Below, one piece after another: positions 16,738 through 23,082 of a stretch of 38,087 nt of DNA (the stretch's first letter is position 1; each line of letters begins with the position of its first letter). Under the pieces are notes generated by a model. The model was not told the origin of the DNA, made no database searches, and saw only the letters and a program-made list of their open reading frames with translations. Origin of the DNA: Rhizobiaceae bacterium (lineage in GTDB: Bacteria > Pseudomonadota > Alphaproteobacteria > Rhizobiales > Rhizobiaceae); contig JAHBYW010000014.1 of NCBI GenBank assembly GCA_019635755.1, positions 1 through 38,087 on the forward strand, read 5' to 3'. The translations under genes and the position numbers were made by a program.

Positions 16738-17864
16738 CGCCGTCCTCCCGGAACGGGAGTGAAAGGGAGCTGCGGGAGGGGATGCGTGTCGGCGGCTTCG
16801 GGGCGCCGTTTGCCGGCGACGCTGAGGGCCTTCGTGGCCTGCCGGACGAGGTTTTCCACCTCACGGGCGCGCTCTTCAAGGTTAGAGTCTTTGTTAGACT
16901 CTAAGTTAAGGGTGCGATTTTCGCTTTTCGTACCGTTGGTTAGGGCCGGTTTCGGTTCCCGTTGGCACGAGGGTCTGGTTCCTGATGGCACGCGCCCTCG
17001 GGTTCCCGATGGCACGACGCCATCCACAGCTTTTCCACAGGTGGGCTGTGGCTCGAAGGCGAGCAGCGTGCGGCCGCCGCCCTCGATCTCGAGGAACAGC
17101 GTGTAGCCGGGGAGCGGCTGGCGCCGGATGATGTCGCGCAGCTCAAAGGCGAAGCGCTTGAAGGGGGAGAGCGCGCCTGATTTCTGGTGGAGGTGGCGGA
17201 AGTCGAAACGCCAGCCGTTGCGCTGGCGGCCGCCGTGCTTGCGGACAATTCGATAGAGCCAGCGGTCGAGACCGCCCGTCAGGCCGAAATAGGCGCGGTC
17301 GATCGTCAGCACGAGCGCGTCGTCGAGGACGGCCTGGTAGAACCAGTCGGGCAGGATCAGCTCGATCCCATCGGGCTTGCCGTTCCGGTCGGTGCGCTCC
17401 TTCCACTCGTTGATCCAGGAGAAGCGATGTCGCCGGCCCTCGGCGGGCTGACGGATCGAGGTGCAGATCGTCGTCGATTGCAGCCGGTCGAGCGCGGCCT
17501 TGAGACGCTGATAGTCGCGCAAGGACGTGCCGCGGCCGATGAATCTGAGGATTTCATAGGGGGTGGCGACCAGCAGGCGCGAGGTGCGCAGGCCCGCGTC
17601 GCGCGCCTCGACGATCTGGCTCGCCGCCCAGATCAGGATGTCGGCGTCCCAGATGGTCGCCATGCCATGATCGGGCACGGCCTCGACGCGGATCGACACG
17701 CCCCCGGCGCAGAAGTCGATCGGCGCGGTGCGATGGGACTTGGAGAGGGAGAAGAAGGGATAGGCCATGAGATCCTGCGCATCTCGGGCAGCGAACTCGC
17801 CAGGGAGCGCCCGAAACAGGTCGAGCTGTTCGCGCTCCGAACGGGATTGCCGCCGCGCCGCCAT
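16734..17864 (-). CDS. Replication initiator protein A (RPA family)
   Basis: This encodes 376 residues from the ATG at 17864. Recognisable family blocks are MAYPFFSLSKSHR, IWDADILIWAASQI, YEILRFIGRG, YQRLKAALDRLQSTTI, LPDWFYQAVLD, YFGLTGGLDRWLYRIVRKHGG and PLPGYTLFLEIE, all in the first about 270 residues; these fit the RPA replication-initiator family of alphaproteobacterial plasmids and ICEs. The C-terminal about 100 residues are low-complexity and coincide with iteron-like DNA repeats, a DnaA-box match and an AT-rich segment. It probably binds these repeats to start replication after excision. It is coupled to parA (ATGA). Confidence 0.9.
   Translation of the reverse strand: MAARRQSRSEREQLDLFRALPGEFAARDAQDLMAYPFFSLSKSHRTAPIDFCAGGVSIRVEAVPDHGMATIWDADILIWAASQIVEARDAGLRTSRLLVATPYEILRFIGRGTSLRDYQRLKAALDRLQSTTICTSIRQPAEGRRHRFSWINEWKERTDRNGKPDGIELILPDWFYQAVLDDALVLTIDRAYFGLTGGLDRWLYRIVRKHGGRQRNGWRFDFRHLHQKSGALSPFKRFAFELRDIIRRQPLPGYTLFLEIEGGGRTLLAFEPQPTCGKAVDGVVPSGTRGRVPSGTRPSCQREPKPALTNGTKSENRTLNLESNKDSNLEERAREVENLVRQATKALSVAGKRRPEAADTHPLPQLPFTPVPGGRR
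16882..16904. repeat. AT-rich perfect inverted repeat inside the initiator gene
   Basis: TTAGAGTCT (16882-16890) and AGACTCTAA (16896-16904) are perfect 9-bp arms around TTGTT. The surrounding 16880-16948 is strikingly AT-rich for this sequence. It adjoins the iteron-like repeats, so it may be the melting region of the origin or a binding site. Confidence 0.6.
16954..17017. repeat. Three iteron-like direct repeats inside the initiator gene
   Basis: The unit GGTTCCCGATGGCACGA occurs at 17001-17017, with near copies at 16977-16993 (GGTTCCTGATGGCACGC) and 16954-16970 (GGTTCCCGTTGGCACGA). Start-to-start spacing is 23 and 24 bases. Two units encode VPSGTR in the initiator frame, but the third is shifted by one base and encodes a different peptide, so the repeat is kept as DNA. 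Spacing near two helical turns is typical of iterons bound by plasmid initiators. Confidence 0.75.
17020..17039 (+). other. DnaA-box matches beside the iterons
   Basis: TTTTCCACA at 17031-17039 matches the relaxed DnaA-box consensus TTWTNCACA exactly, and CCATCCACA at 17020-17028 matches seven of nine bases of TTATCCACA. The two lie 11 bases apart in the same direction, immediately beside the iteron-like repeats. Together they suggest a theta-type origin within the initiator gene. Confidence 0.6.
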
Positions 17865-17882
17865 TCGGGGGTTCGTCGGCGG

Positions 17883-18164
17883 TCAGCGTGGGCGCCGGGC
17901 GGCCTGGGCCAGCGGCGCCGGCGTGTGACGCCTCGCGGGAAGGATCGAACCGCGCGGATCGGAGGTCGAGGTGACGGCGCCGCGCGCGGCCCAGGCTTCG
18001 AGATCGTCGACGGCATAGACGACGCGGCCGCCGAGCTTGCGATAGGCCGGGCCGGTGCCGTAGGTCCGATGCTTTTCGAGGGTCCGGGCGGACAGGCTAA
18101 GAAACGCGGCGGCTTCCTTGGTGCGCAGGAAGCGCGGCGGGAGAACGGCGAGATCGGGTCGCAT
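17883..18164 (-). CDS. AlpA-like helix-turn-helix protein, probable excisionase (RdfS-like)
   Basis: This encodes 93 residues from the ATG at 18164, with GGAGG 10 bases upstream. PPRFLRTKEAAAFLSLSARTLEKHRTYGTGPAYRKLGGRVVYAVDDLEAWAARG is a MerR/AlpA-type winged helix as found in recombination directionality factors. In ICEMlSymR7A the excisionase RdfS is made under control of FseA; here an FseA-like pair lies directly upstream (18305-19079) and the replication and transfer genes lie downstream, the same logic. The C-terminal 25 residues are basic and unstructured. A general DNA-binding regulator is the alternative. Confidence 0.85.
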   Translation of the reverse strand: MRPDLAVLPPRFLRTKEAAAFLSLSARTLEKHRTYGTGPAYRKLGGRVVYAVDDLEAWAARGAVTSTSDPRGSILPARRHTPAPLAQAARRPR

Positions 18165-18289
18165 GGATGGGGCCTCCGTGAGCTTCGTGAAGGCCGCTGG
18201 AGATCAGCGGCGAGCGAAGGCCACGATGGCGAAGCAGGACCGGCGCGATGCAGGGCGAAGTTGGGGGGGCCTAAAATCGCCCACCGGCT

Positions 18290-18305
18290 ATCGCGTCGGC
18301 GCGAT
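18290..18305. promoter_or_regulatory. Inverted repeat upstream of the excisionase gene
   Basis: ATCGCG (18290-18295) and CGCGAT (18300-18305) flank TCGG in the 140-base gap between the DUF2285 ORF and the AlpA-like gene. It lies about 125 bases ahead of the excisionase start and could be an activator or operator site. The arms are short and made of common bases, so chance is possible. Confidence 0.3.
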
Positions 18306-18919
18306 CAGTCCGGCCGGCGGTGTCGCAGTAAGGCGCGATAGCCGCCGGCGATCATGGCGCGCGCGTCCCGCAGCAGGGTTTTGATGGCGTGGCGGGCGGA
18401 GGCGTCCTGCCACGCCTGGCGGTCGAGTCGGGCGATGTGGAAGATGACCTGCGCGATTTCCCGCTGGGTCGCGCCATCGCGATAGCCGTCGAAGCATTGC
18501 AGCATCCGGCGCAATCGCAGGCGATGTTGCGCCGTCAGCCGGGTATCCGGCGGGATGGCCCGGCCGTGAAGGGTGGCCAGCAGACGGCAAAGGGATCGGA
18601 CACGATCGAATCCCTCCCGACCCAAAGGAATGATGGCGGCAAGGGGTCGGTCGACCGGCGTGGCCGTCTGGATGACGAGCTGGACACTTTGGCCGTCACC
18701 GAGATCGTAGAGAAGGATGTCTTCGTCATGGTCTCCGATGCGGTAGGCGGCATCGAAGGTCGGTTGCGGATCGGTGTCCTCGGCGAGACCCGCAGGGGCC
18801 GGCCCCAGAAAGATGGCGCTCGTATCGTTCGCGGGCAGCCAGACGATGCGGGCTTCAGATGGCGGGGCCTGCGGGTCCGCGGGGAAATCGCAACCCCCAT
18901 CGGCGCCGGATCTTGTCGG
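18305..18919 (-). CDS. fseA: DUF2285 ORF without its own start, second half of an FseA-like activator
   Basis: The frame is open from 18919 to the stop at 18305 but has no ATG, GTG or TTG until a TTG at 18625, deep inside conserved sequence. Translation gives EARIVWLPANDTSAIFLGP, then LLYDLGDGQSVQLVI, then RLTAQHRLRLRRMLQCFDG and GATQREIAQVIFH, the DUF2285 pattern. The frame lies +1 to the DUF6499 ORF (18855-19079) and overlaps it. In ICEMlSymR7A the same two domains (Msi172 and Msi171) are joined by +1 frameshifting to make the excision activator FseA. A join at the TTT-CCC-C at 18881-18887 would give about 257 residues. Confidence 0.85.
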   Translation of the reverse strand, partial: PTRSGADGGCDFPADPQAPPSEARIVWLPANDTSAIFLGPAPAGLAEDTDPQPTFDAAYRIGDHDEDILLYDLGDGQSVQLVIQTATPVDRPLAAIIPLGREGFDRVRSLCRLLATLHGRAIPPDTRLTAQHRLRLRRMLQCFDGYRDGATQREIAQVIFHIARLDRQAWQDASARHAIKTLLRDARAMIAGGYRALLRHRRPD

Positions 18920-19079
18920 TCAGCGTCTGGATGTCGGTCTTTCCCTCGCTCAGCTCCCGGTAGTCTTCAACATAGGCGTCGTTGCGCCGGAGCCACTCCC
19001 AGGCGAGATCGGACGGGCTCATCTCGGCGATGTGCTCATAGGCGGCGGAGGAGCGCCAGCCTGCTGCATTGGGTGTCAT
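18855..19079 (-). CDS. fseA: DUF6499-type regulator ORF, first half of an FseA-like activator
   Basis: This is a 74-residue ORF from the ATG at 19079, with the strong ribosome-binding site GGGAGG 7 bases upstream. The sequence WRSSAAYEHIAEMSPSDLAWEWLRRNDAYVEDYREL is the short N-terminal domain (DUF6499) that normally precedes DUF2285 in one polypeptide. It ends KIRRRWGLRFP followed by GPAGPAI and a TGA at 18857-18855. The conserved DUF2285 domain continues in the +1 frame. Most ribosomes would stop and give the short product, while a few would shift and give the full activator. A simple inactivating mutation is the alternative. Confidence 0.85.
   Translation of the reverse strand: MTPNAAGWRSSAAYEHIAEMSPSDLAWEWLRRNDAYVEDYRELSEGKTDIQTLTDKIRRRWGLRFPRGPAGPAI
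18881..18887 (-). other. Candidate +1 ribosomal frameshift site TTT-CCC-C
   Basis: Read on the minus strand, codons TTT CCC are followed by C, so a tRNA on CCC can slide one base and re-pair perfectly with CCC. Reading then continues ...RFP-RDPQAPPSEARIVW into the DUF2285 frame. The site lies 24 bases before the zero-frame TGA. Other CCC-G positions (18872-18875 and 18863-18866) are alternatives within the overlap. The overlap of the two frames limits the shift to about 18857-18921. Confidence 0.5.
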
Positions 19080-19193
19080 CGCGATCCTCCCTTTGCGTAA
19101 GTGATTGTGGAGGAAGAAAGGATTCTCGACAGGGCCGCCCGATGGAAGCTCGGCGGTGGGCAAAGCGCGATGCCAAGTCGGCATCGCGGCGGG

Positions 19194-19460
19194 TCAGTGC
19201 CGAGGGCGGGTCAACTCGCGGTAGCCCTGTTCCGTCATCCAGCGCGCCCGCGCCAGGTGCGAGTCGTGAACATGGCGGCAACGCTCTGGGTCGTGCGCGG
19301 GATCGAGGCCGAAGATGGCCTGGACGGCTTCCTGCCAGGCGGCGCCGTCGCGGGCTGAGTCGATCAGACGCATGTAGAGAGCCATGTGCTCACGGTCGTA
19401 GGCCGTGAGCGACTGGCTGACCGGCGGCTCGTCGAGGAATGAGGGCGTTAGCTGTCCCAT
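19194..19460 (-). CDS. qseM: Short DUF2285 protein, QseM-like antiactivator
   Basis: The preferred start is the ATG at 19460 (MGQLTPSFLDEPP, 88 residues); an ATG at 19481 would add MSDYSRS. The core AYDREHMALYMRLIDSARDGAAWQEAVQAIFGLDPAHDPER..HDSHLARARWMTEQGYREL is a lone DUF2285 domain. In ICEMlSymR7A, QseM is a lone DUF2285 protein that binds and blocks the activators TraR and FseA. Here it sits directly upstream of the FseA-like pair and downstream of a helix-turn-helix gene, the QseC arrangement. Neither start has a Shine-Dalgarno sequence. A promoter (TTAACG, 17 bases, TATAGT) would begin transcription near 19460, suggesting a leaderless message. Confidence 0.78.
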   Translation of the reverse strand: MGQLTPSFLDEPPVSQSLTAYDREHMALYMRLIDSARDGAAWQEAVQAIFGLDPAHDPERCRHVHDSHLARARWMTEQGYRELTRPRH

Positions 19461-19461
19461 A

Positions 19462-19495
19462 GAGCGACTATAATCGCTCATCCGAGGTTCGTTAA
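19462..19495 (-). promoter_or_regulatory. qseM-like promoter with overlapping palindromic operator
   Basis: On the minus strand, TTAACG (19495-19490) and TATAGT (19472-19467) are separated by 17 bases, a reasonable sigma-70 promoter. The -10 is embedded in the near-perfect 18-bp palindrome GAGCGACTATAATCGCTC (19462-19479). A repressor bound there would block transcription of the DUF2285 gene. The likely transcript start coincides with the ATG at 19460. Confidence 0.6.
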
Positions 19496-19542
19496 CAGCA
19501 TCGTGGGAAATTCTGTGCGCCGCCTGAACAAATGGCGGGCGC

Positions 19543-19797
19543 TTAACGCCTCGGCGGCAAGTCTTTGCGGTCGTGAAGCAACAGCACGCCTTCGCCCTTG
19601 TCGGTCGAGAGCAGGACGATCCCCGCGGCCTCCAGCGCCCGGCGAACGAGATCGCGCGTCGACTCATACACCTCGAGGTCGTTTTCGGATTCGAGACGCT
19701 TGAGCGCGGTCAGCGATGTCCGGGCCTCGTCAGCGAGCGTCTCCTGTGTCCATCCCAGCAACGCGCGTGCGGCCCGTGATTGTCGGGCGGTGATCAT
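19543..19797 (-). CDS. Small Cro/CI-type helix-turn-helix regulator (QseC-like)
   Basis: This encodes 84 residues from the ATG at 19797, with GGGAGG upstream. The N-terminal half (SRAARALLGWTQETLADEARTSLTALKRLESEN) is a typical XRE helix-turn-helix; the C-terminal half (RALEAAGIVLLSTDKGEGVLLLH) resembles the tail common in short single-domain repressors. By position beside the QseM-like gene and by the two palindromes upstream of both genes, it may act as QseC does in ICEMlSymR7A, repressing the antiactivator and itself. In this window it is in tandem with the DUF2285 gene rather than divergent from it. Confidence 0.8.
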   Translation of the reverse strand: MITARQSRAARALLGWTQETLADEARTSLTALKRLESENDLEVYESTRDLVRRALEAAGIVLLSTDKGEGVLLLHDRKDLPPRR

Positions 19798-19839
19798 GAA
19801 TGACCACCTCCCACCGGCCAATAACTACTTGCCAGAACT

Positions 19840-19856
19840 ACGACTATTTTAGTCGT
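19840..19856. promoter_or_regulatory. Palindromic operator upstream of the helix-turn-helix gene
   Basis: ACGACTATTTTAGTCGT is a perfect 7-bp inverted repeat with a 3-base spacer, 43 bases upstream of the start at 19797. It shares ATAGTCG with the palindrome at 19462-19479, as expected if the same small repressor binds both, though the half-site spacing differs by about three bases. Confidence 0.6.
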
Positions 19857-19943
19857 TCTTGGCGTCGCGGGGGCTGCTGGAAACCTGGTCGCCCGTCTCC
19901 TCCGGTCTTCGGCGGCGTCACCGATTCGCGCGCGGGCAAGGCA

Positions 19944-19971
19944 AAGGCCCCGGCCTGTCGGCCGGGGCCTT
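19944..19971 (-). terminator. Strong hairpin terminator after the second DUF736 gene
   Basis: A perfect 12-bp stem (19944-19955 with 19960-19971; arms AAGGCCCCGGCC and its complement) closes on a four-base loop nine bases after the DUF736 stop at 19981. It ends in TTTGCC on the minus strand. It should insulate the excision-switch genes from transcription of the accessory genes upstream. Confidence 0.8.
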
Positions 19972-19980
19972 GCTGGTGGG

Positions 19981-20301
19981 TCAGTCCGCCCGGCGGTTCG
20001 GGCGGGACCAGATCAGCGAGTAGCCGTCGCCGTCCTCGTCGTCGAAGAGGTTGGCGTAGATGGGGGCGTTGAAGCTCGGATCGTCGAGCTTGAGGCCCAG
20101 ATAGTCGCGGCCCTCGTTGGAGCGCTTGGACCAGGCGGCGCCGATCTCGACGCGGCCGACCAGAACCCGGTGGCTGGGGGCGTTTTCGCCGGTGGCGCGC
20201 TGGTCGGGGACGATGCGCACGCCCTTGGCCTGGACGCTGAGGGTGACGATTTCGCCGGTGAACTCGTTGCCGGTCTTCTTGAAGGTGCCGATGGTCGCCA
20301 T
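19981..20301 (-). CDS. DUF736 family protein (copy 2)
   Basis: This encodes 106 residues from the ATG at 20301, with GGAGATTTGAA upstream. It is a textbook DUF736 sequence: MATIGTFKKTGNEFTGEIVTL, then VRIVPDQRATGENAPSHRVLVG, EIGAAWSKRSNEGRDYLGLKLDDPSFNAPIYANLF, and a terminal YSLIWSRPNRR. Function is unknown. It differs clearly from the copy at 14371-14706, which lies in the traF operon, so the two are probably old paralogues with separate roles. It is followed by a strong terminator and preceded by 572 bases without a gene, so it is probably transcribed alone. Confidence 0.93.
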   Translation of the reverse strand: MATIGTFKKTGNEFTGEIVTLSVQAKGVRIVPDQRATGENAPSHRVLVGRVEIGAAWSKRSNEGRDYLGLKLDDPSFNAPIYANLFDDEDGDGYSLIWSRPNRRAD

Positions 20302-20873
20302 TTCAAATCTCCGTTTCCGTTATCGAGCCCGCACCATTGCGGCCTCGATGGCGATCGACAGGCCGGAGGCGATCGACGGCGCACCCCGCAGGGGCCCGAC
20401 AGCAAAGGAGGAGCTTTCTTGTCTCGCGAGGAATGACGGCGAAGCCGGCAGGGGAAGAAAGTTGTGACGCCGCTGTTGCGCCATAGGCGATCGAGGCGCA
20501 GCCGGCCTTCGGCCAGATCAAGCCATTGAAGAGGCCGTTTGGAGCGGGCTGGTGACGGGAAGAAGCGGAGAGGATGGCGGCTCTCTCGAAACCGGCGCCA
20601 AGACCTGCCGGATGTTCGCCGGCGCATCGCCCCTCTTGGCGGCGGGCCTTGCGGTCCTGCGTTGTCCGGGCCTGCCGCGGGCGGAAACCCTCCGCCCTTC
20701 CGTGTCGGTCGGCTGCGCCGCGACCGGCGTTCGGTTCGGGCGCTTCCGATGGGATGACCGCGCTGCGGCCATCAGCGTGATCCGGGTTCGTCGCCCGCAT
20801 CGCCGCCCCATCAAGCCGACACGGACGGCGTGGTGTCGCCCCTATTGTCCCGCCGATGCCGGCTGCGGAATGG
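20302..20873. other. 572-base stretch without a convincing gene, upstream of DUF736 copy 2
   Basis: Open frames exist on both strands, but all are arginine/proline/serine-rich shadows without ribosome-binding sites or recognisable domains. The part nearest DUF736 (about 20310-20530) is less GC-rich and holds short complementary runs such as GGCCTTCGGCC near 20499-20510. It may be a long leader or regulatory region for DUF736. I see no promoter with confidence. Confidence 0.4.
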
Positions 20874-21314
20874 TCAGGCTCCGGCGGGGCTCCGGCCGAC
20901 CGGGCCAGCGGCCGCCATGCCCGTAACGCGCGCGAACGCGGTGACGCCGACTGCGACCGCACCGATGACGGAAAACACCAACTGCCAGGTTTCCGACGGC
21001 ATGGTGTGCTTCACGATGCCGTGCGTGGCGTGGTAGCCGGCGAGGGCAGCGGGCGCGACAAAGGCGAGCGCGATCAGCAGCCGAGCCCAGAGCGGGCGAA
21101 CAATCCCGAGCAGGATCTGGCCAAGGCCGAGCGTCAGCCCGGCCGCGACCACGCCGATCAGGATCGCGCCCATCCAGCCCGCGCCCGTGTGATAGGCCCA
21201 ACCGCCGGTGGTGAGGCCAGCGAAGAAGGGCAGCGCGAAGACGGCGAGCGTGAACAGAAGCCAGCAGAAGAAGCCGATGGCCGCGATGGAAAGGATGATG
21301 CCGAGAAGGATCAT
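20874..21314 (-). CDS. Multi-pass inner-membrane protein of unknown function
   Basis: This encodes 146 residues from the ATG at 21314, with GGAGACACCGCC upstream. Four hydrophobic segments are visible: residues about 2-35 (MILLGIILSIAAIGFFCWLLF..), 48-70, 78-96, and 110-130 (WQLVFSVIGAVAVGVTAFA). The pattern with GLTTGGWAYHTGAG and AGYHATHGIVKHTMPSETW recurs on alphaproteobacterial conjugative elements, from memory, without assigned function. No catalytic motif was seen. The gene is flanked by gaps, so its operon links are unclear. Confidence 0.82.
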   Translation of the reverse strand: MILLGIILSIAAIGFFCWLLFTLAVFALPFFAGLTTGGWAYHTGAGWMGAILIGVVAAGLTLGLGQILLGIVRPLWARLLIALAFVAPAALAGYHATHGIVKHTMPSETWQLVFSVIGAVAVGVTAFARVTGMAAAGPVGRSPAGA

Positions 21315-21456
21315 GGCGGTGTCTCCGAAAGAACGATTCTGACGGTCGCGCCTTCCACCACCACCACGGCGCGTCGGGGATCATAGCAAAATATCGACGC
21401 GGACGGGAGCCGAAACCGACAAGGTTTCAGCCCCGTGGGCGATGATCTTCGCCCCT

Positions 21457-21624
21457 TCATGGAGCGAAGGGGTCGATTTCGCGGACGATCTGCGAGAGGT
21501 CGCCGTCATATTCGCTGGCGGGCGTGACCGAGAGCGTGCCGTCGCCGGCGCGGAAGATGACGATGACCGCCATCAGGCTGGTGGCGAGGCTGAAGGCGAA
21601 GGCGTGGGCGTCGTTGAAGGACAT
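21457..21624 (-). CDS. Small 55-residue membrane-associated protein
   Basis: The ORF begins at the ATG at 21624, with AGGAG eight bases upstream, and reads MSFNDAHAFAFSLATSLMAVIVIFRAGDG, one likely membrane helix, then an acidic tail ending EYDGDLSQIVREIDPFAP. The good ribosome-binding site, the single hydrophobic helix and codon usage like its neighbours support a real gene. Function unknown. It lies 142 bases before the start of the membrane protein gene. Confidence 0.65.
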   Translation of the reverse strand: MSFNDAHAFAFSLATSLMAVIVIFRAGDGTLSVTPASEYDGDLSQIVREIDPFAP

Positions 21625-21858
21625 CGATCCGGCTCCTGTTTCGAGCGGAGGACCACCCCCGCTGACAGGCGCCCGACGTGTCGGACTGAGAGCTGCAATC
21701 ACCGCGCAGGCGGAGCCGGAGCGGCGGCACGCAAGGCGTAGCCGACCCTTCACGGGTTGATGGCGTCAGGCGATCAGTCTGACCGAGGATCAGCGCAAAG
21801 AAGCGGGGAGTGGTGCTCTGCGGCAGGAGCCGGTGTCCTGCCGTGGAGACGGCGGCGC

Positions 21859-22785
21859 TCACGCGCCGCCGGTTCCGAACCGATAGACCGGGATGCCGAG
21901 CTTGCGGGCCTTGTCGGCGAGATTGTCCTGGATGCCGGTGCCGGGGAAGATGAGGATGCCGATCGGCATGACCGCCAGCATGGCGTCGTTGCGCTTGAAC
22001 GGTGCAGCCTTGGCGTGTTTCGTCCAGTCGGGTCTGAAGGCGACCTGCGGCACCTTGCGGGTTTCCGCCCAACGCGCGGCGATCTTCTCGGCGCCTTTCG
22101 GGGAGCCGCCGTGCATCAGCACCATGTCGGGGTGCTTGGCGTGGACCTGGTCGAGCTTGGCCCAGATCGGCTTGTGATCGGTGGTGTCGCCGCCGGAGAA
22201 GGCGATCTTCGGGCCTGCGGGCACGAGCACTTCGGTTTCGCTGCGGCGCTTGGCGGCAAGGAAGTCGCGGCTGTCGATCATCGCGGCGGTGAGGCGGCGA
22301 TGGTTGACGCGCGAGCCGGTGCGCTGAGACCAGGGTGAGCCGGTGGCGCGAAGATAGTGGTCGGCGGCGCTGTCGCGGAAGACTTCTAGGCTGTCGCGCC
22401 GTTCGATCAGCGATTGCCCAAGGTCGATCAGGCGTTCGAGCTGGACGGATTTGACCTCCGAGCCATCCTGTTCGCGCTGGAGCCGCTTCTGCGCCTGCTC
22501 GTTGTCGTCGAGTTTGCGGTCGGCCCGCTCGACGGCGCGGTGGAACGTATTGACGGTGGACCAGAGGAGATCGTCGAGGTCGGGATCGAGGCTCGTATCT
22601 GCCACGGTCGAGATCAGGGCGTCGAAGATGTCGGCGACGGCGCCTTCGATGATGCGGTCTTCCGGCACGGGCCTGGGATCGGCTTCGTCTTCGGAGGGCC
22701 GGTAGCCGTAGAGTTGAAGCTCCTGCGCAATCTGGTCGGTCGGGGATGCGGCGTGTTCGGGTTCGTAGTCGTCGTGCTCGCTCAT
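21859..22785 (-). CDS. DUF2493 domain protein (SLOG/YspA-like Rossmann fold)
   Basis: This encodes 308 residues from the ATG at 22785, with GGAG seven bases upstream. The first about 185 residues are acidic and helical. The C-terminal domain starts KIAFSGGDTTDHKPIWAKLDQVHAKHPDMVLMHGGSPKGAEKIAARWAETRKVPQVAFRPDW, typical of DUF2493, and ends PIGILIFPGTGIQDNLADKARKLGIPVYRFG. DUF2493 proteins bind nucleotides or their derivatives, and some are linked to nucleotide signalling or defence; the role here is unknown. The family is a frequent cargo of alphaproteobacterial ICEs beside Toprim and helicase genes, as here. Confidence 0.9.
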   Translation of the reverse strand: MSEHDDYEPEHAASPTDQIAQELQLYGYRPSEDEADPRPVPEDRIIEGAVADIFDALISTVADTSLDPDLDDLLWSTVNTFHRAVERADRKLDDNEQAQKRLQREQDGSEVKSVQLERLIDLGQSLIERRDSLEVFRDSAADHYLRATGSPWSQRTGSRVNHRRLTAAMIDSRDFLAAKRRSETEVLVPAGPKIAFSGGDTTDHKPIWAKLDQVHAKHPDMVLMHGGSPKGAEKIAARWAETRKVPQVAFRPDWTKHAKAAPFKRNDAMLAVMPIGILIFPGTGIQDNLADKARKLGIPVYRFGTGGA

Positions 22786-22891
22786 GGGATGCTCCGTCGG
22801 TTGGACCGCGACCGTCGCGGCCTTCATGGCGACGAAGCCCACGGGCGGGACGGGCTGGCAGTCCGAGCAAAGCGAGGGCCTTGATGGCCAA

Positions 22892-22954
22892 GGCCGACTA
22901 TTTTGTCTCGCGATGGAAAGCGGCCCGCAGGGCCGCGCCGGAAAATAGTCGGCC
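22892..22954 (-). repeat. Large two-level stem-loop after the Toprim gene
   Basis: GGCCGACTATTTT (22892-22904) and AAAATAGTCGGCC (22942-22954) are perfect 13-bp inverted arms. Inside the loop, GCGGCCC and GGGCCGC flank GCA as a second perfect hairpin (about 22920-22936). It lies in the 297-base gap between the Toprim and DUF2493 genes, which otherwise holds no gene. It could end or attenuate transcription or be a cruciform binding site; no T-run follows. Confidence 0.65.
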
Positions 22955-23082
22955 GCCGCCATTGTCGGCCTGGCCCGTTTGTGGGCCGATCGCCCTCTCG
23001 AAGGCCGAGGCGCGGTCCTCTCCGATGGTTGACGCAAGCCTGCGGGCATGATGACGGCAGCCGTGACGTCCGTCGCGGGCGG

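Noticed and set aside
16954..17017. Protein-level repeat (VPSGTR) in the initiator tail
   Set aside because: The third unit is in another register of the reading frame, so the DNA, not the peptide, is repeated.
18535..18900. A 121-codon minus-strand frame starting MGVAISPRTRR, over the DUF2285 region
   Set aside because: It has an ATG but a serine/arginine-rich sequence without homology signs. The conserved domain lies in a different frame that lacks a start codon.
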